Of a stretch of DNA of 36,719 bases, positions 24,228 through 31,745 are shown piece after piece. Each line of letters starts with the position of its first letter. Position 1 is the stretch's first letter. Made by a program: the position numbers and the translations under genes. Source of the stretch: a virus. The notes beneath the pieces are model-generated. The model did no database searches. It worked only from the letters and a program-made list of their open reading frames with translations, and was not told the origin of the DNA. Where the stretch lies: positions 1 to 36,719 of the IMG/VR virus record IMGVR_UViG_3300043446_001841. One strand, 5' to 3'.

Positions 24228-26350
24228 TCGTCGTCCCCTTCACGTTGTGCCCATGTGGGCGCTGCCCCTGATCCCAGTGCCACACGCACGCCACCGGCCT
24301 CGGTGAGCACCACGCGCTGACCCGTCATGCGGTTGGGTTTCCTGAACTCCTGCTGCTCAATCAGGCGCTCGCGCTCGAGCTCCTGCACGATCTGGAAGAA
24401 CTCCCTGCGCTCGATGCGCGGGAAGTCGTCCTCCTTGCGCAGCACGTTGTAGATGTTGGTGGTGGGCGCGTTGGCCTTCATTGACAGGTTCACGCCCGCC
24501 TCACTGGCCACCTTGATCAGTTTGAGAATCGCAGCGCGGTGGGTATTTCGCATCACCGACTTCGCAAGCTGAGTGCTGGCCACCGTGCCCCAGCGCTTGA
24601 ACACCTTGGCGCCCGAATCGAACTCGAGGCGCATCTCTTCCTGCAGCGGCCCCAGGTTGCACTTCTCATGGCGCAGCACCACGGTGTCAGCGTCGCGCAC
24701 CATCGCCCAACGTGACCTGGCTGAGTTGTTCCAAGCGGTTGAACCGCTGAATGTGGTGTTGCTGTCGAGCCCTGCCCCGCCGCGCACTGACGCCTTGTCG
24801 ACGTGTGCCAGCAGCAGGACGGCCGCGCGTGTGACGTGGGCAATCAGGTTGAGCGAGCGCATGAACCCACGCACGGCAGTGCGATCGTTCTCGTTGTCCG
24901 CAAACACGTCGGACGCGTTGTCGATGATCAGCACCTCGGCTTTGAGGCGCACGGTCGTGTCGGCCAGCCACTGCATGCGCTCGGTGACCGTGCCGTCCTT
25001 CCACAGCACGCAGTCGGCTTGGGTCAGGTCATAGACCACCAAGCGATCGGCCAGTGTCGACATTTCGACACCCAAGTCGGCACAAATGTTGGCCACGCGG
25101 AAATGGACGGTGCGGGCCTCGTCCTCGCCGGAGAGGATCAGCACCTTGGATGGCTTGGCTTGGATGTCGAACAGGCTCATTCCGTGAGCCAGTGCCACGC
25201 CCAGCTGCAGGGACAAGTTGGATTTGCCGACACCGCCGTTGGCGCTCAGCAGCGTGACCGTGCCCTCGGGCAGCCAACCGTCATAGCGCCAGCTGGTGGG
25301 CTCGGGCTTGGTGTTGTTGAGCGCGCCCCAGTCCATTGGCTCGAGGTCGCCGGGCTTGGCCTCGGGGGCAGGCTCATCAGGTGAGCTTGTGCCCAGGTTG
25401 ATGTTGATGGTCGGCGGCTTGCGCTCCTCGGGCGCGAACTTCTCGGCTGAACGCACGGCACGCGGAATCTCAGCACGGCGCTGCTCCCAGCGTTGCACCT
25501 CAGCCGGGTCACCTGGTCGCACCTGATCCATGAGCGAGTACAAAAACTCGACGGCCGCGCCAGGGAACATGCCGCCACTGACCAAGCTCGCGGCCAGGCG
25601 GGTGATGCTGTCGTGATAGATGCGCGCTGACGGGTTGGGGTCAGTCAGGCCGGTGATCATCTCGCCGGCATGATTTTGTTGCCCTGTTGATGAAGGGGAC
25701 GTTTTCGGCAGCTGTGCTGCGATGCGCAAACTGTCTAAGTCAACGCCGACGGCCGCGCAGGCGTCGTCCAATGACCAACGCACGCTCGGGTTCCACATCT
25801 CTAGGCGCACTGGCCATTCGCCTGCGGCGCGCGGTTTGGTGTTGCGTCCGACCGGCAAGCGAACGTACCGAACGCAGGCGTTTCCAGAGGCGTCATTGCT
25901 GCGACCGCGTGCGGCCAAAGCACTCATTACCCTGTCAACGAGTTGCCTATTCCGGGTATCAGGGTCTTCCCCATCGAGGAAGATACCTATCTGAAATTTG
26001 CCTGGGCTGGTCTGTAGGGCGTACGAGTAACCCTGCACGTCATTTAGTTGGACATCGTCTAGGACAAGAACCGCAAGACGCACGAACGCGTCCTTGCGTC
26101 GAACGATCTCACCGTCCTCGGTGGCAGTCAGGACGGACGTGCAAAAGTAGGTGTTGTCTTGCTCAGCCCTGTCAATCAAGGCCGCCTGTTGCGGCATGCC
26201 CTTGTAAGCACGCCCACCCCATACGAGCGGTGTCGCGTTGCCTGGGTCAGCTCGAAAGTTGCAAACCCAACCGTGTGTGCCGGGTTCGAGTTGGCCGTAT
26301 ATCTCGGCAAGGAAGTCGCTGTTGGTCATCGTGAGTGCTCCGACGACCAT
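24224..26350 (-). CDS. Primase-helicase fusion (RepB-like primase plus RecA-fold ATPase), 708 aa
   Basis: Start ATG 26350 follows GAGGTG and lies 2 nt past the previous stop; ATG 26329, with GGAG, is an alternative. Residues ~85-200 resemble the archaeo-eukaryotic-type/RepB-like primase: VLVLDDV, TSPGKFQIGIFL and VRYVRLPVGRNTKP. Residues ~355-580 form a RepA/RecA-fold ATPase with Walker A NGGVGKSN (~371-378) and LSGEDEARTV, plus Walker B VLIIDNAS (~473-480) and LLLAHVDKASVRGGAGLDSN. The C-terminal ~100 residues (~610-708) look winged-helix-like. It should prime and unwind phage DNA. It is one gene where many phages use two. Confidence 0.8.
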   Translation of the reverse strand: MVVGALTMTNSDFLAEIYGQLEPGTHGWVCNFRADPGNATPLVWGGRAYKGMPQQAALIDRAEQDNTYFCTSVLTATEDGEIVRRKDAFVRLAVLVLDDVQLNDVQGYSYALQTSPGKFQIGIFLDGEDPDTRNRQLVDRVMSALAARGRSNDASGNACVRYVRLPVGRNTKPRAAGEWPVRLEMWNPSVRWSLDDACAAVGVDLDSLRIAAQLPKTSPSSTGQQNHAGEMITGLTDPNPSARIYHDSITRLAASLVSGGMFPGAAVEFLYSLMDQVRPGDPAEVQRWEQRRAEIPRAVRSAEKFAPEERKPPTININLGTSSPDEPAPEAKPGDLEPMDWGALNNTKPEPTSWRYDGWLPEGTVTLLSANGGVGKSNLSLQLGVALAHGMSLFDIQAKPSKVLILSGEDEARTVHFRVANICADLGVEMSTLADRLVVYDLTQADCVLWKDGTVTERMQWLADTTVRLKAEVLIIDNASDVFADNENDRTAVRGFMRSLNLIAHVTRAAVLLLAHVDKASVRGGAGLDSNTTFSGSTAWNNSARSRWAMVRDADTVVLRHEKCNLGPLQEEMRLEFDSGAKVFKRWGTVASTQLAKSVMRNTHRAAILKLIKVASEAGVNLSMKANAPTTNIYNVLRKEDDFPRIERREFFQIVQELERERLIEQQEFRKPNRMTGQRVVLTEAGGVRVALGSGAAPTWAQREGDDE

Positions 26351-26352
26351 GC

Positions 26353-26595
26353 TCACACCTCGACGGCGACAAGCTCCATCACGTTGATGGTCACGCTTTG
26401 CTTGCGTGCCATCGCGATCAGCTGCGGCCAATACCGCTGCGGAATCAGTCCACCTGTGCCACCAGGCGCGGGCTTGCACCAGCGCGAGAGTGTTGACTTG
26501 TCGAGCCCCAGCTCGGCAGCCACAGCACTCTTACCCCCCAACTTTTCAATGATCGTGTAGGCGGGCTCGAGCTTATGGATAACGGGAATGGTCAT
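26353..26595 (-). CDS. HTH regulator with carph-isopro-type domain, 80 aa
   Basis: ATG 26595 with AGGAG upstream. KLGGKSAVAAELGLDKSTLS is a helix-turn-helix. GGTGGLIPQRYWPQLIAMAR matches the conserved 'GGTGG-IP' tail that names the carph-isopro regulators. It is transcribed divergently from the repressor and heads the leftward replication operon, the position of Cro or CII in lambdoid phages. Its DNA target is probably in 26596-26674. Confidence 0.7.
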   Translation of the reverse strand: MTIPVIHKLEPAYTIIEKLGGKSAVAAELGLDKSTLSRWCKPAPGGTGGLIPQRYWPQLIAMARKQSVTINVMELVAVEV

Positions 26596-26616
26596 GTTTG
26601 ATTCTCCTAATGCATT

Positions 26617-26632
26617 GCGATTGACTCATCGC
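26617..26632. promoter_or_regulatory. Operator candidate between divergent regulators
   Basis: GCGAT-tgactc-ATCGC is a perfect inverted repeat (5-6-5) inside the 79-nt gap between the two divergent regulator starts. This is the place for a CI/Cro-type operator. A TTGACT occurs in its centre, but I could not find a clear -10 for it. Confidence 0.5.
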
Positions 26633-26674
26633 GGAGTTTATGTCAGTCTCAATGACGACTTGTATGAGGCTCAA

Positions 26675-27256
26675 ATGAATACCGAGTGGTTTCGTCAGGT
26701 ATTGGCATCCAAGAAGCTGTCACAGCGCAAGCTGGCTCAGCTGATGGAGCTCGATCCGGCTGCTGTGTCGCTGATGCTGCGTGGCCAACGCAAGATGACC
26801 AACGAGGAAGCGCACCAGGTCGGCATCATCCTGGGCGTGAAGACTACAGAGGTCTTGCGTCAGGCCGGCATCGCGGTGAGCGATGACGTGCGCCATGTGA
26901 AGGTCACAGGGCACATTGATGAAAACGCCGTTGTCACTTTGTTCCCCAAGCGCACGCACGACAAAGTGGTCGGGCCAGCGGACTGTCCCGAGGGAACGTA
27001 CGCGCTGCAAAAGCGCTCGCCCAACAGCCTGAAAGACGGCTGGATGTACTTTGTGTCACCGGCAGAAAACGACCCGCGTGCTCATTTGGGTGAGATGTGT
27101 TGCATCGCGCTCGAGAACGGCGACCACCTGGTCAGCTTCCTGCATCGCGGTTACCGCTCTGGCACATTCAATCTCATCAAATGCACTGGTGAATCTCTGC
27201 GCACCGACGCCAATGTGGTGTGGGCCTCGCGCATTCTGTGGGTCAAGCCTCAGTAG
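26675..27256 (+). CDS. Xre-family repressor, likely lysogeny repressor, 193 aa
   Basis: I chose ATG 26675 (MNTEWFRQVLASKKLSQRKL) with GAGG upstream, because the longer frame from 26588 overlaps the divergent gene and its operator. Residues ~12-65 are an HTH_3 domain (SQRKLAQLMELDPAAVSLML). The C-terminal part is beta-rich (TGHIDENAVVTLF, GTYALQKR, VVWASRILWVKP), resembling the S24/LexA-like fold. However, I see neither the Ala-Gly cleavage site nor a clear Ser-Lys pair. It may therefore be a repressor that RecA does not cleave. Confidence 0.7.
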   Translation: MNTEWFRQVLASKKLSQRKLAQLMELDPAAVSLMLRGQRKMTNEEAHQVGIILGVKTTEVLRQAGIAVSDDVRHVKVTGHIDENAVVTLFPKRTHDKVVGPADCPEGTYALQKRSPNSLKDGWMYFVSPAENDPRAHLGEMCCIALENGDHLVSFLHRGYRSGTFNLIKCTGESLRTDANVVWASRILWVKPQ

Positions 27257-27269
27257 TACTTAGGTTCGC

Positions 27270-27282
27270 AGGGAAAATCCCT
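27270..27282 (+). terminator. Weak hairpin after the repressor
   Basis: AGGGA-AAA-TCCCT forms a 5-bp stem 14 nt after the repressor stop, followed by ACAAAAT rather than a U-run. It may slow read-through into the early operon. Confidence 0.3.
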
Positions 27283-27303
27283 ACAAAATCATTGGGTTAC
27301 ACG

Positions 27304-27344
27304 TTGGGCTTTTCTCATCGTTGATGTAAGATCACACCATCAAC
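27304..27344 (+). promoter_or_regulatory. Early rightward promoter with operator palindrome (box copy 1)
   Basis: TTGGGC (27304-27309), 17-bp spacer, TAAGAT (27327-27332) fits sigma70. Overlapping its -10 is a perfect inverted repeat GTTGATG-n11-CATCAAC (27320-27344). The segment 27309-27344 closely resembles 32737-32772 upstream of the integrase. Confidence 0.6.
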
Positions 27345-27367
27345 AACGCAACCAAGGAGAAGCAACG

Positions 27368-27661
27368 ATGACAACGACACACACACCAGGACCCTGGACC
27401 ATTCACCCGCAAGGTGAGGCCAATCATTACGCGGTAATTCTCGACGGCGGCAAGTGGCTGGCTGCGCTGCAATTTAATGGCGAACTGATGGAAGCCAAGC
27501 AACTTGCTAACGCCAAACTGATTGCGGCTGCGCCCGATTTGCTTGCTGTTCTGCAAGAGCTGCAAGGCTCAGCAGCGTATTGGTCTGAGTATGACGTGCC
27601 GCTTGGAATTACAGACCGAATTCAAGCCGCCCTCGCCAAAGCAACGGGAGAGCAAGCATGA
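27368..27661 (+). CDS. Early phage protein of the 'HTPGPWT' family, 97 aa
   Basis: AGGAG upstream of ATG 27368. Starts MTTTHTPGPWTIHPQGEANH and contains ANAKLIAAAPDLLAVLQELQ. Both motifs are diagnostic of a widespread but uncharacterised phage/prophage family. It is the first gene of the rightward early operon and overlaps the next gene by 4 nt. Confidence 0.7.
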   Translation: MTTTHTPGPWTIHPQGEANHYAVILDGGKWLAALQFNGELMEAKQLANAKLIAAAPDLLAVLQELQGSAAYWSEYDVPLGITDRIQAALAKATGEQA

Positions 27662-27867
27662 GCGCCCTTGACAAATACAAAGCCGCCCTCAAGGCGCACG
27701 ACTGGTTCTACATGTACGCCGACGACTACAGGTCGTTTGACAAAGGCAAAGACGAATGGGCGGCAATCAGCGCGATGCAAAAAAGCATTGACCCCGACTT
27801 CATCATCTTCAACGAGTACGCACCACCTGCCATGAAGGTGATCATCAAGACGGGAGAAAAAGCATGA
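27658..27867 (+). CDS. 69-aa early protein
   Basis: MSALDKYKAALKAHDWFYMY and onward, rich in Tyr/Asp/Lys. ATGA overlaps join it to both neighbours. The 'HDW-Y-YADD-R-FDKGKDE' stretch is recurrent in small phage proteins without known function. Confidence 0.55.
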   Translation: MSALDKYKAALKAHDWFYMYADDYRSFDKGKDEWAAISAMQKSIDPDFIIFNEYAPPAMKVIIKTGEKA

Positions 27868-28043
27868 AACCCAGCCACACACAAACCCCACGCAACCTGG
27901 CCGACTGCACGTTCACTGTCGGCTATGACGCCATCGATCCAATGAGCCCTGAGACACCGATCGAGCGCATCGCCGGTTATGCCGTCGCGTTCCTGATTGG
28001 CACTGGCCTGGCCCTGCTTTTGGTTGCATGGTGGAGCAGTTGA
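27864..28043 (+). CDS. 59-aa single-pass membrane protein
   Basis: MKPSHTQTPRNLADCTFTVG leads to a C-terminal transmembrane helix (AGYAVAFLIGTGLALLLVAW). ATG 27864 overlaps the previous stop (ATGA) and follows GGGAGAA. The next gene begins directly after its stop. Function unknown. Confidence 0.55.
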   Translation: MKPSHTQTPRNLADCTFTVGYDAIDPMSPETPIERIAGYAVAFLIGTGLALLLVAWWSS

Positions 28044-28256
28044 ATGAAATGCCCCGAGTGCGGTGTGTGGACGTCAGTCTTGGAAACACGCAAGCGAGAC
28101 GACGGAGCCATGCGCAGGCGCTACGAGTGCGCCAACCTTCACCGATTCACCACCATTGAGACGATTCAACATGTCACAAGCAAACAAGATTCAAGTGGCC
28201 GGCACCCACTACAAACAAAAAGCGATACAGCCCTGGGACTACATCGCAGCCAATGA
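28044..28256 (+). CDS. NrdR-like zinc-ribbon protein, 70 aa
   Basis: MKCPECGVWTSVLETRKRDD, then RRRYECANLHRFTTIETI. C3-x2-C6, the basic 'R-R-R-Y-E-C' and the FTT-x-E closing match the N-terminal zinc ribbon of NrdR, which represses ribonucleotide reductase genes. The ATP-cone domain is absent. The second half of the ribbon has only one Cys plus a His (CANLH), so metal binding would be C-C-C-H. The last 28 residues overlap the next gene and look non-homologous. Confidence 0.65.
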   Translation: MKCPECGVWTSVLETRKRDDGAMRRRYECANLHRFTTIETIQHVTSKQDSSGRHPLQTKSDTALGLHRSQ

Positions 28257-28452
28257 GCTGGGATATTTCGAGGGCAACATCGTTAAGTACGTTTCACGCT
28301 GGCGCGACAAGGGCGGCGTTGACGATCTGCGCAAGGCGCAGCACTACCTGCAAAAGCTGATCGAGCTGCAGGTTCTCATCCCGCAAGTCGACGACGGCAA
28401 AGACCGTTGCGATTTTCACAATCCCACGACCCACGACAGGAGTACCAATTGA
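28171..28452 (+). CDS. DUF3310 protein, 93 aa
   Basis: MSQANKIQVAGTHYKQKAIQ, with PWDYIAANELGYFEGNIVKY and RKAQHYLQKLIEL. The 'HYK…QPWD-I…L-Y-EGN-IKY--R---KG---DL-KA-HYL--L' pattern is the DUF3310 (SaV-like) family, suspected to bind nucleotides. It overlaps the zinc-ribbon gene by 86 nt in another frame. Confidence 0.8.
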   Translation: MSQANKIQVAGTHYKQKAIQPWDYIAANELGYFEGNIVKYVSRWRDKGGVDDLRKAQHYLQKLIELQVLIPQVDDGKDRCDFHNPTTHDRSTN

Positions 28453-28835
28453 TGGAAGCACTAGATGACCTCGCCAGCCAATGGCGAATAGCAAAAGCCA
28501 AGGAGGAAAGCGCCAAAGAACTGCGCGTGTTCCTTGAAAACGAAATCCTGAAACTTCACCCCGCACGCGAGGAAGGTTCAGAGACGTTCACGACCGCCAA
28601 CGGTTTCAAGATCAAGCTCACCGCCAAGCTCAACTACAAGGTTGACGTTGGCAAGCTGGTTGAGTTGACGATGGACTGGCAAGAGGACGCACGGCCCATC
28701 AAAACAAAAATCGAGGCCGACGAAACCAAACTCAAGGCCATCAGAGCCGAGGCGCCAAGGCTGTGGTCTGACATTGCTCCGGCCGTCACCGTCACACCGG
28801 CCAAGGTCGGCGTGACTATCGAGCCGAGGGAGTAA
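28452..28835 (+). CDS. Recombination-operon protein, 127 aa
   Basis: TGATG overlap with the previous gene; AGGAG 9 nt upstream. N-terminal helix (MEALDDLASQWRIAKAKEES), then beta strands around FTTANGFKIKLTAKLNYKVD and a C-terminal helix plus strand. Proteins like this often precede Sak4-type ATPases in phages, possibly as a partner. No activity is known. Confidence 0.55.
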   Translation: MEALDDLASQWRIAKAKEESAKELRVFLENEILKLHPAREEGSETFTTANGFKIKLTAKLNYKVDVGKLVELTMDWQEDARPIKTKIEADETKLKAIRAEAPRLWSDIAPAVTVTPAKVGVTIEPRE

Positions 28836-28837
28836 TC

Positions 28838-29581
28838 ATGGCCTTCAACCTTCAATCGATTCAGCGCACCAAGCGCATGCGAGCGCCAAAGATTGTGATC
28901 GCCGGCCCCGGCAAGATCGGCAAAACAACCTTTGCTGCTCACGCACCAAACGCGGTCGGCATCCTGACTGAGGACGGCGCAGACGCGGTCGACACAGCGG
29001 CCTTCCCCTTGGCGCAGTCACTCAATGACGTGTACGAGGCCATCAGCACGCTGCTGAAAGAAGAGCACCCCTACGAGTCTGTGTTTTTGGATTCACTGGA
29101 CTGGCTCGAGCCATTGCTGCATGCGCATGTGTGTGAGGCCAACAAGTGGGCCAACATCGAGACGCCTGGCTACGGCAAGGGCTACATCGCGGCCGCCGAG
29201 GAATGGCGCAACCTGCTCTCGGGCTTTGAGGCCTTGCGCCAGCAACGCAACATGGCCGTGATCCTGATCGCGCACGACAAGATCAAGCACTTTGAGTCAC
29301 CGCTGCATGACGGCTATGACCAGTACGTTTTGAAATTGCACGACCGCGCTGGCGCCCTGGTGCAAGAGTGGGCTGACGTGATTGGCTGGGCCAATTACCA
29401 GATCGTCACCACCGAAACGAACGCGGGCTTTGGCAACAAGGAAGTCAAAGCACGCACGACCGGCAAAAGAATTCTTCACGTCGAACCGCACCCCGCTCAC
29501 ATGGGCGGCAACCGTTTTGGTTTGAAGAACATGCCTCTCGACTGGGAAGCATTCGCAGCTGCTCTTGCAGCAAACAACTAA
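28838..29581 (+). CDS. Sak4-type RecA-like recombination ATPase, 247 aa
   Basis: KIVIAGPGKIGKTTFAAHAP holds Walker A (GPGKIGKT, ~23-30). SVFLDSLDWL is Walker B (~81-90), and VILIAHDKIKHFESP is the sensor-like strand. This is the AAA_24/Sak4 family of single-strand annealing ATPases. Its neighbours (SSB-like DUF669 protein, Cas4-like nuclease, RuvC-like resolvase) complete a homologous recombination module. It is translated 2 nt after the previous stop. Confidence 0.85.
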   Translation: MAFNLQSIQRTKRMRAPKIVIAGPGKIGKTTFAAHAPNAVGILTEDGADAVDTAAFPLAQSLNDVYEAISTLLKEEHPYESVFLDSLDWLEPLLHAHVCEANKWANIETPGYGKGYIAAAEEWRNLLSGFEALRQQRNMAVILIAHDKIKHFESPLHDGYDQYVLKLHDRAGALVQEWADVIGWANYQIVTTETNAGFGNKEVKARTTGKRILHVEPHPAHMGGNRFGLKNMPLDWEAFAAALAANN

Positions 29582-29602
29582 GCCATCAACCAGGAGTAAA
29601 TC

Positions 29603-30079
29603 ATGGCCAACTTCAACTTCAACGCCGCATCGGTAGAACCCATGCAACCACGCTCATACGCGCCCATGCCTGACGGCGAGTACGAGATGATCATCACCAA
29701 GTCGGACGTCAAGCCCACCAAGGCAGGCACAGGCCACTACCTTGAGCTCGAGATGCAAGTCATTGGCGGCGAGCACAGCGGCCGCCGGCACTGGGAGCGA
29801 CTGAACGTCGACAACCCCAACAAGCAGGCCGAGGACATTGCCAAGGCGGCGCTTGCGTCCCTGTGCTTTGCGGTGGGCGTCGAGGACATGACCGACACCA
29901 CGCAGCTGCATGACATCCCGTTCACCGTCAAGCTCGAGATCGATCGCAAGGAGCCCGACCGCAACCGGATCGTGGGCTACATCAACACCGGCGGCGCGTC
30001 CCCTGCAGCGCCAGCCAAACCCGCAGCGCCAGCACCAAAGCCGGCTGCACCAGTGGCAGGCAAAAAGCCCTGGCAATAA
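29603..30079 (+). CDS. DUF669 single-strand DNA-binding-like protein, 158 aa
   Basis: CAGGAG upstream of ATG 29603. 'PDGEYEMIITKSDVKPTKAG' followed by 'LELEMQVIGGEHSGRRHWER' is the DUF669 signature, an OB-fold SSB substitute usually paired with Sak4. The C-terminal Ala/Pro/Lys linker ends in GKKPWQ, like the acidic-aromatic tip that SSBs use for partner binding but basic rather than acidic. Confidence 0.8.
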   Translation: MANFNFNAASVEPMQPRSYAPMPDGEYEMIITKSDVKPTKAGTGHYLELEMQVIGGEHSGRRHWERLNVDNPNKQAEDIAKAALASLCFAVGVEDMTDTTQLHDIPFTVKLEIDRKEPDRNRIVGYINTGGASPAAPAKPAAPAPKPAAPVAGKKPWQ

Positions 30080-30169
30080 AACAAAGGGGGAAAGCGGATG
30101 CCGTGCCTTTTACTTCTTTGGGATGCACACACGGTGCAGCGAGTACCCCGCCTAACAAGGAAACAAACC

Positions 30170-30430
30170 ATGCGAACCACGACAACACTCTTTTCAACAT
30201 TTGCGCTCAGCGCATGCACCACCGGCATCACGCCACCCATGCAGTCACTGGTCATCGACAAAGAGCTGCAGGGCATGTCTCGTAACGAGGTGATCAGCGC
30301 GATCAACGAGTGCGAGGTCAACAACACGCGCGCCGTGATGGTGTACGCCAAACGCAAGATCAGCGGACACACCGCCGACGTGGTGGCTGACGTCACCTGC
30401 GCACCAACTTATTTCAGCCGACGCAACTGA
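30170..30430 (+). CDS. Small lipoprotein, 86 aa
   Basis: AAGGAAA precedes ATG 30170. MRTTTTLFSTFALSACTTGI has a short signal and a lipobox (LSAC). The mature part carries GMSRNEVISAINECEVNNTR and two more Cys (DVTCAPTYFSRRN), so a disulphide is possible. It sits between the SSB-like protein and the nuclease, an unusual place for an exported protein. Superinfection exclusion or lysogenic conversion is a reasonable guess, not shown. Confidence 0.65.
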   Translation: MRTTTTLFSTFALSACTTGITPPMQSLVIDKELQGMSRNEVISAINECEVNNTRAVMVYAKRKISGHTADVVADVTCAPTYFSRRN

Positions 30431-30438
30431 GAACAACG

Positions 30439-31629
30439 ATGGCAACACTTCCCGACTCAACACACACCACCGCGCACCAGATCGTGCGCTGGTACGAATC
30501 AAAACCACAACAGCACCGCCCGCACATGGGCGCGTCGCTGATCGGCCACCAGTGCAGGCGCAGCGTTTGGCTGACCTGGCGCTGGGTAATGAAACCTGAG
30601 TTCTCTGGCCGCATCCTGCGTCTGTTCAACCGTGGCCAGCGCGAGGAGCAGCTGTTTGTTGAAGAGCTGCGCGGCATTGGCGCCACCGTATGGGACAAAG
30701 ACCCTGAGACAGGCGACCAAATCCGCGTGAGTGCCTGCAAGGGTCACTTTGGTGGGTCGCTGGACGGTATTGCAAAGGGACTGCCCGAGGCGCCAAAGAG
30801 CACCGCAGTCCTCGAGTTCAAGACACACAGCAGCAAGTCGTTTGCCGACCTGGTCAAGCACAAGGTGCAAGCCAGCAAGCCGCAGCACTATTCGCAAATG
30901 ATGGTCTACATGGGGCTGATGGTGATCGACCGCGCCTTGTACATGGCCGTCAACAAGGACACCGACGAGCTCTACACCGAGTGGGTGCATTTCGATGCTG
31001 GCCATTTCAACGCGATGATGGAGCGCGCCGAGGAGCTCATCGAGATGAACGTGCCGCCAGTCAAGTTCAGTGACGACCCCGCCAACTATGTGTGCAAGCA
31101 GTGCAACTTCTGGAAGCACTGCCACGGCGCCCAGGCTGCGGAAGCAAACTGCCGCACCTGCTGTCATTCCTCACCCGTTGAGGATTCGGCATGGCATTGC
31201 CAGAAGCACGACGGCAAGCCTGATCTGAAAGTGCAGGCCGACGGCTGCAACGACCACCTGATGATCCCTGCGCTGGTTCCCTACGGTGAGCCGATCGACG
31301 GTGGCCAAAGCTGGGTTGCGTACAAGCACCGCGACAACGGCGTGCTGTTTGTGAACGGCCCCGAGAACTGCAGCGACTATGGCCCGATCTTTTCCAGCAA
31401 GGAGCTGCACAACTGCCCTAGCGATCTGATCGCGGACGTGATCAACATCAAGCAGGAGTTCCCTGTCAGCAAGGTCACCAGCGGCAGCGTGAACGCGCCA
31501 GGCATGGACTGGGATTCGATTTGCACACACCCCGACGATCTGCCTGTGCAGCCTGACCCACCGGCCAAGCGTGCAGCACGCGAAAAAATCCGATCAGCAG
31601 TGAAGGCGATGGAGGCGTTGAAAAAATGA
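30439..31629 (+). CDS. Cas4-like PD-(D/E)XK exonuclease, 396 aa
   Basis: HMGASLIGHQCRRSVWLTWR holds the first Cys (~39) of the Cas4-type cluster. GGSLDG gives the catalytic Asp (~109), LEFKTH the Glu-x-Lys pair (~126-128), and QHYSQMMVYM the QxxxY motif (~150-157). CKQCNFWKHC completes a four-Cys Fe-S site. A further zinc-like CRTCC and WHC region follows. It would resect ends for the Sak4/DUF669 pair. Confidence 0.8.
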   Translation: MATLPDSTHTTAHQIVRWYESKPQQHRPHMGASLIGHQCRRSVWLTWRWVMKPEFSGRILRLFNRGQREEQLFVEELRGIGATVWDKDPETGDQIRVSACKGHFGGSLDGIAKGLPEAPKSTAVLEFKTHSSKSFADLVKHKVQASKPQHYSQMMVYMGLMVIDRALYMAVNKDTDELYTEWVHFDAGHFNAMMERAEELIEMNVPPVKFSDDPANYVCKQCNFWKHCHGAQAAEANCRTCCHSSPVEDSAWHCQKHDGKPDLKVQADGCNDHLMIPALVPYGEPIDGGQSWVAYKHRDNGVLFVNGPENCSDYGPIFSSKELHNCPSDLIADVINIKQEFPVSKVTSGSVNAPGMDWDSICTHPDDLPVQPDPPAKRAAREKIRSAVKAMEALKK

Positions 31630-31745
31630 AGGCCATCAAGATTGTGGTTGGTGCCGTTCTCACTTGGGCTCTGTCGTTGGCGCTGTTGGGTGCGATCGCT
31701 CGAGCCACTTGGGAGATGCTGCGTGTGGGGTGGGATTTGTTGTGA
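31626..31745 (+). CDS. 39-aa membrane protein
   Basis: MKAIKIVVGAVLTWALSLAL continues to LLGAIARATWEMLRVGWDLL: one transmembrane helix with a basic start. ATGA overlaps link it to both the nuclease and the next gene. Function unknown. Confidence 0.55.
   Translation: MKAIKIVVGAVLTWALSLALLGAIARATWEMLRVGWDLL

Noticed and set aside
26588-26674. Longer N-terminus of the repressor
   Set aside because: It would overlap the divergent regulator start and the operator palindrome; ATG 26675 has a Shine-Dalgarno and places the HTH normally.
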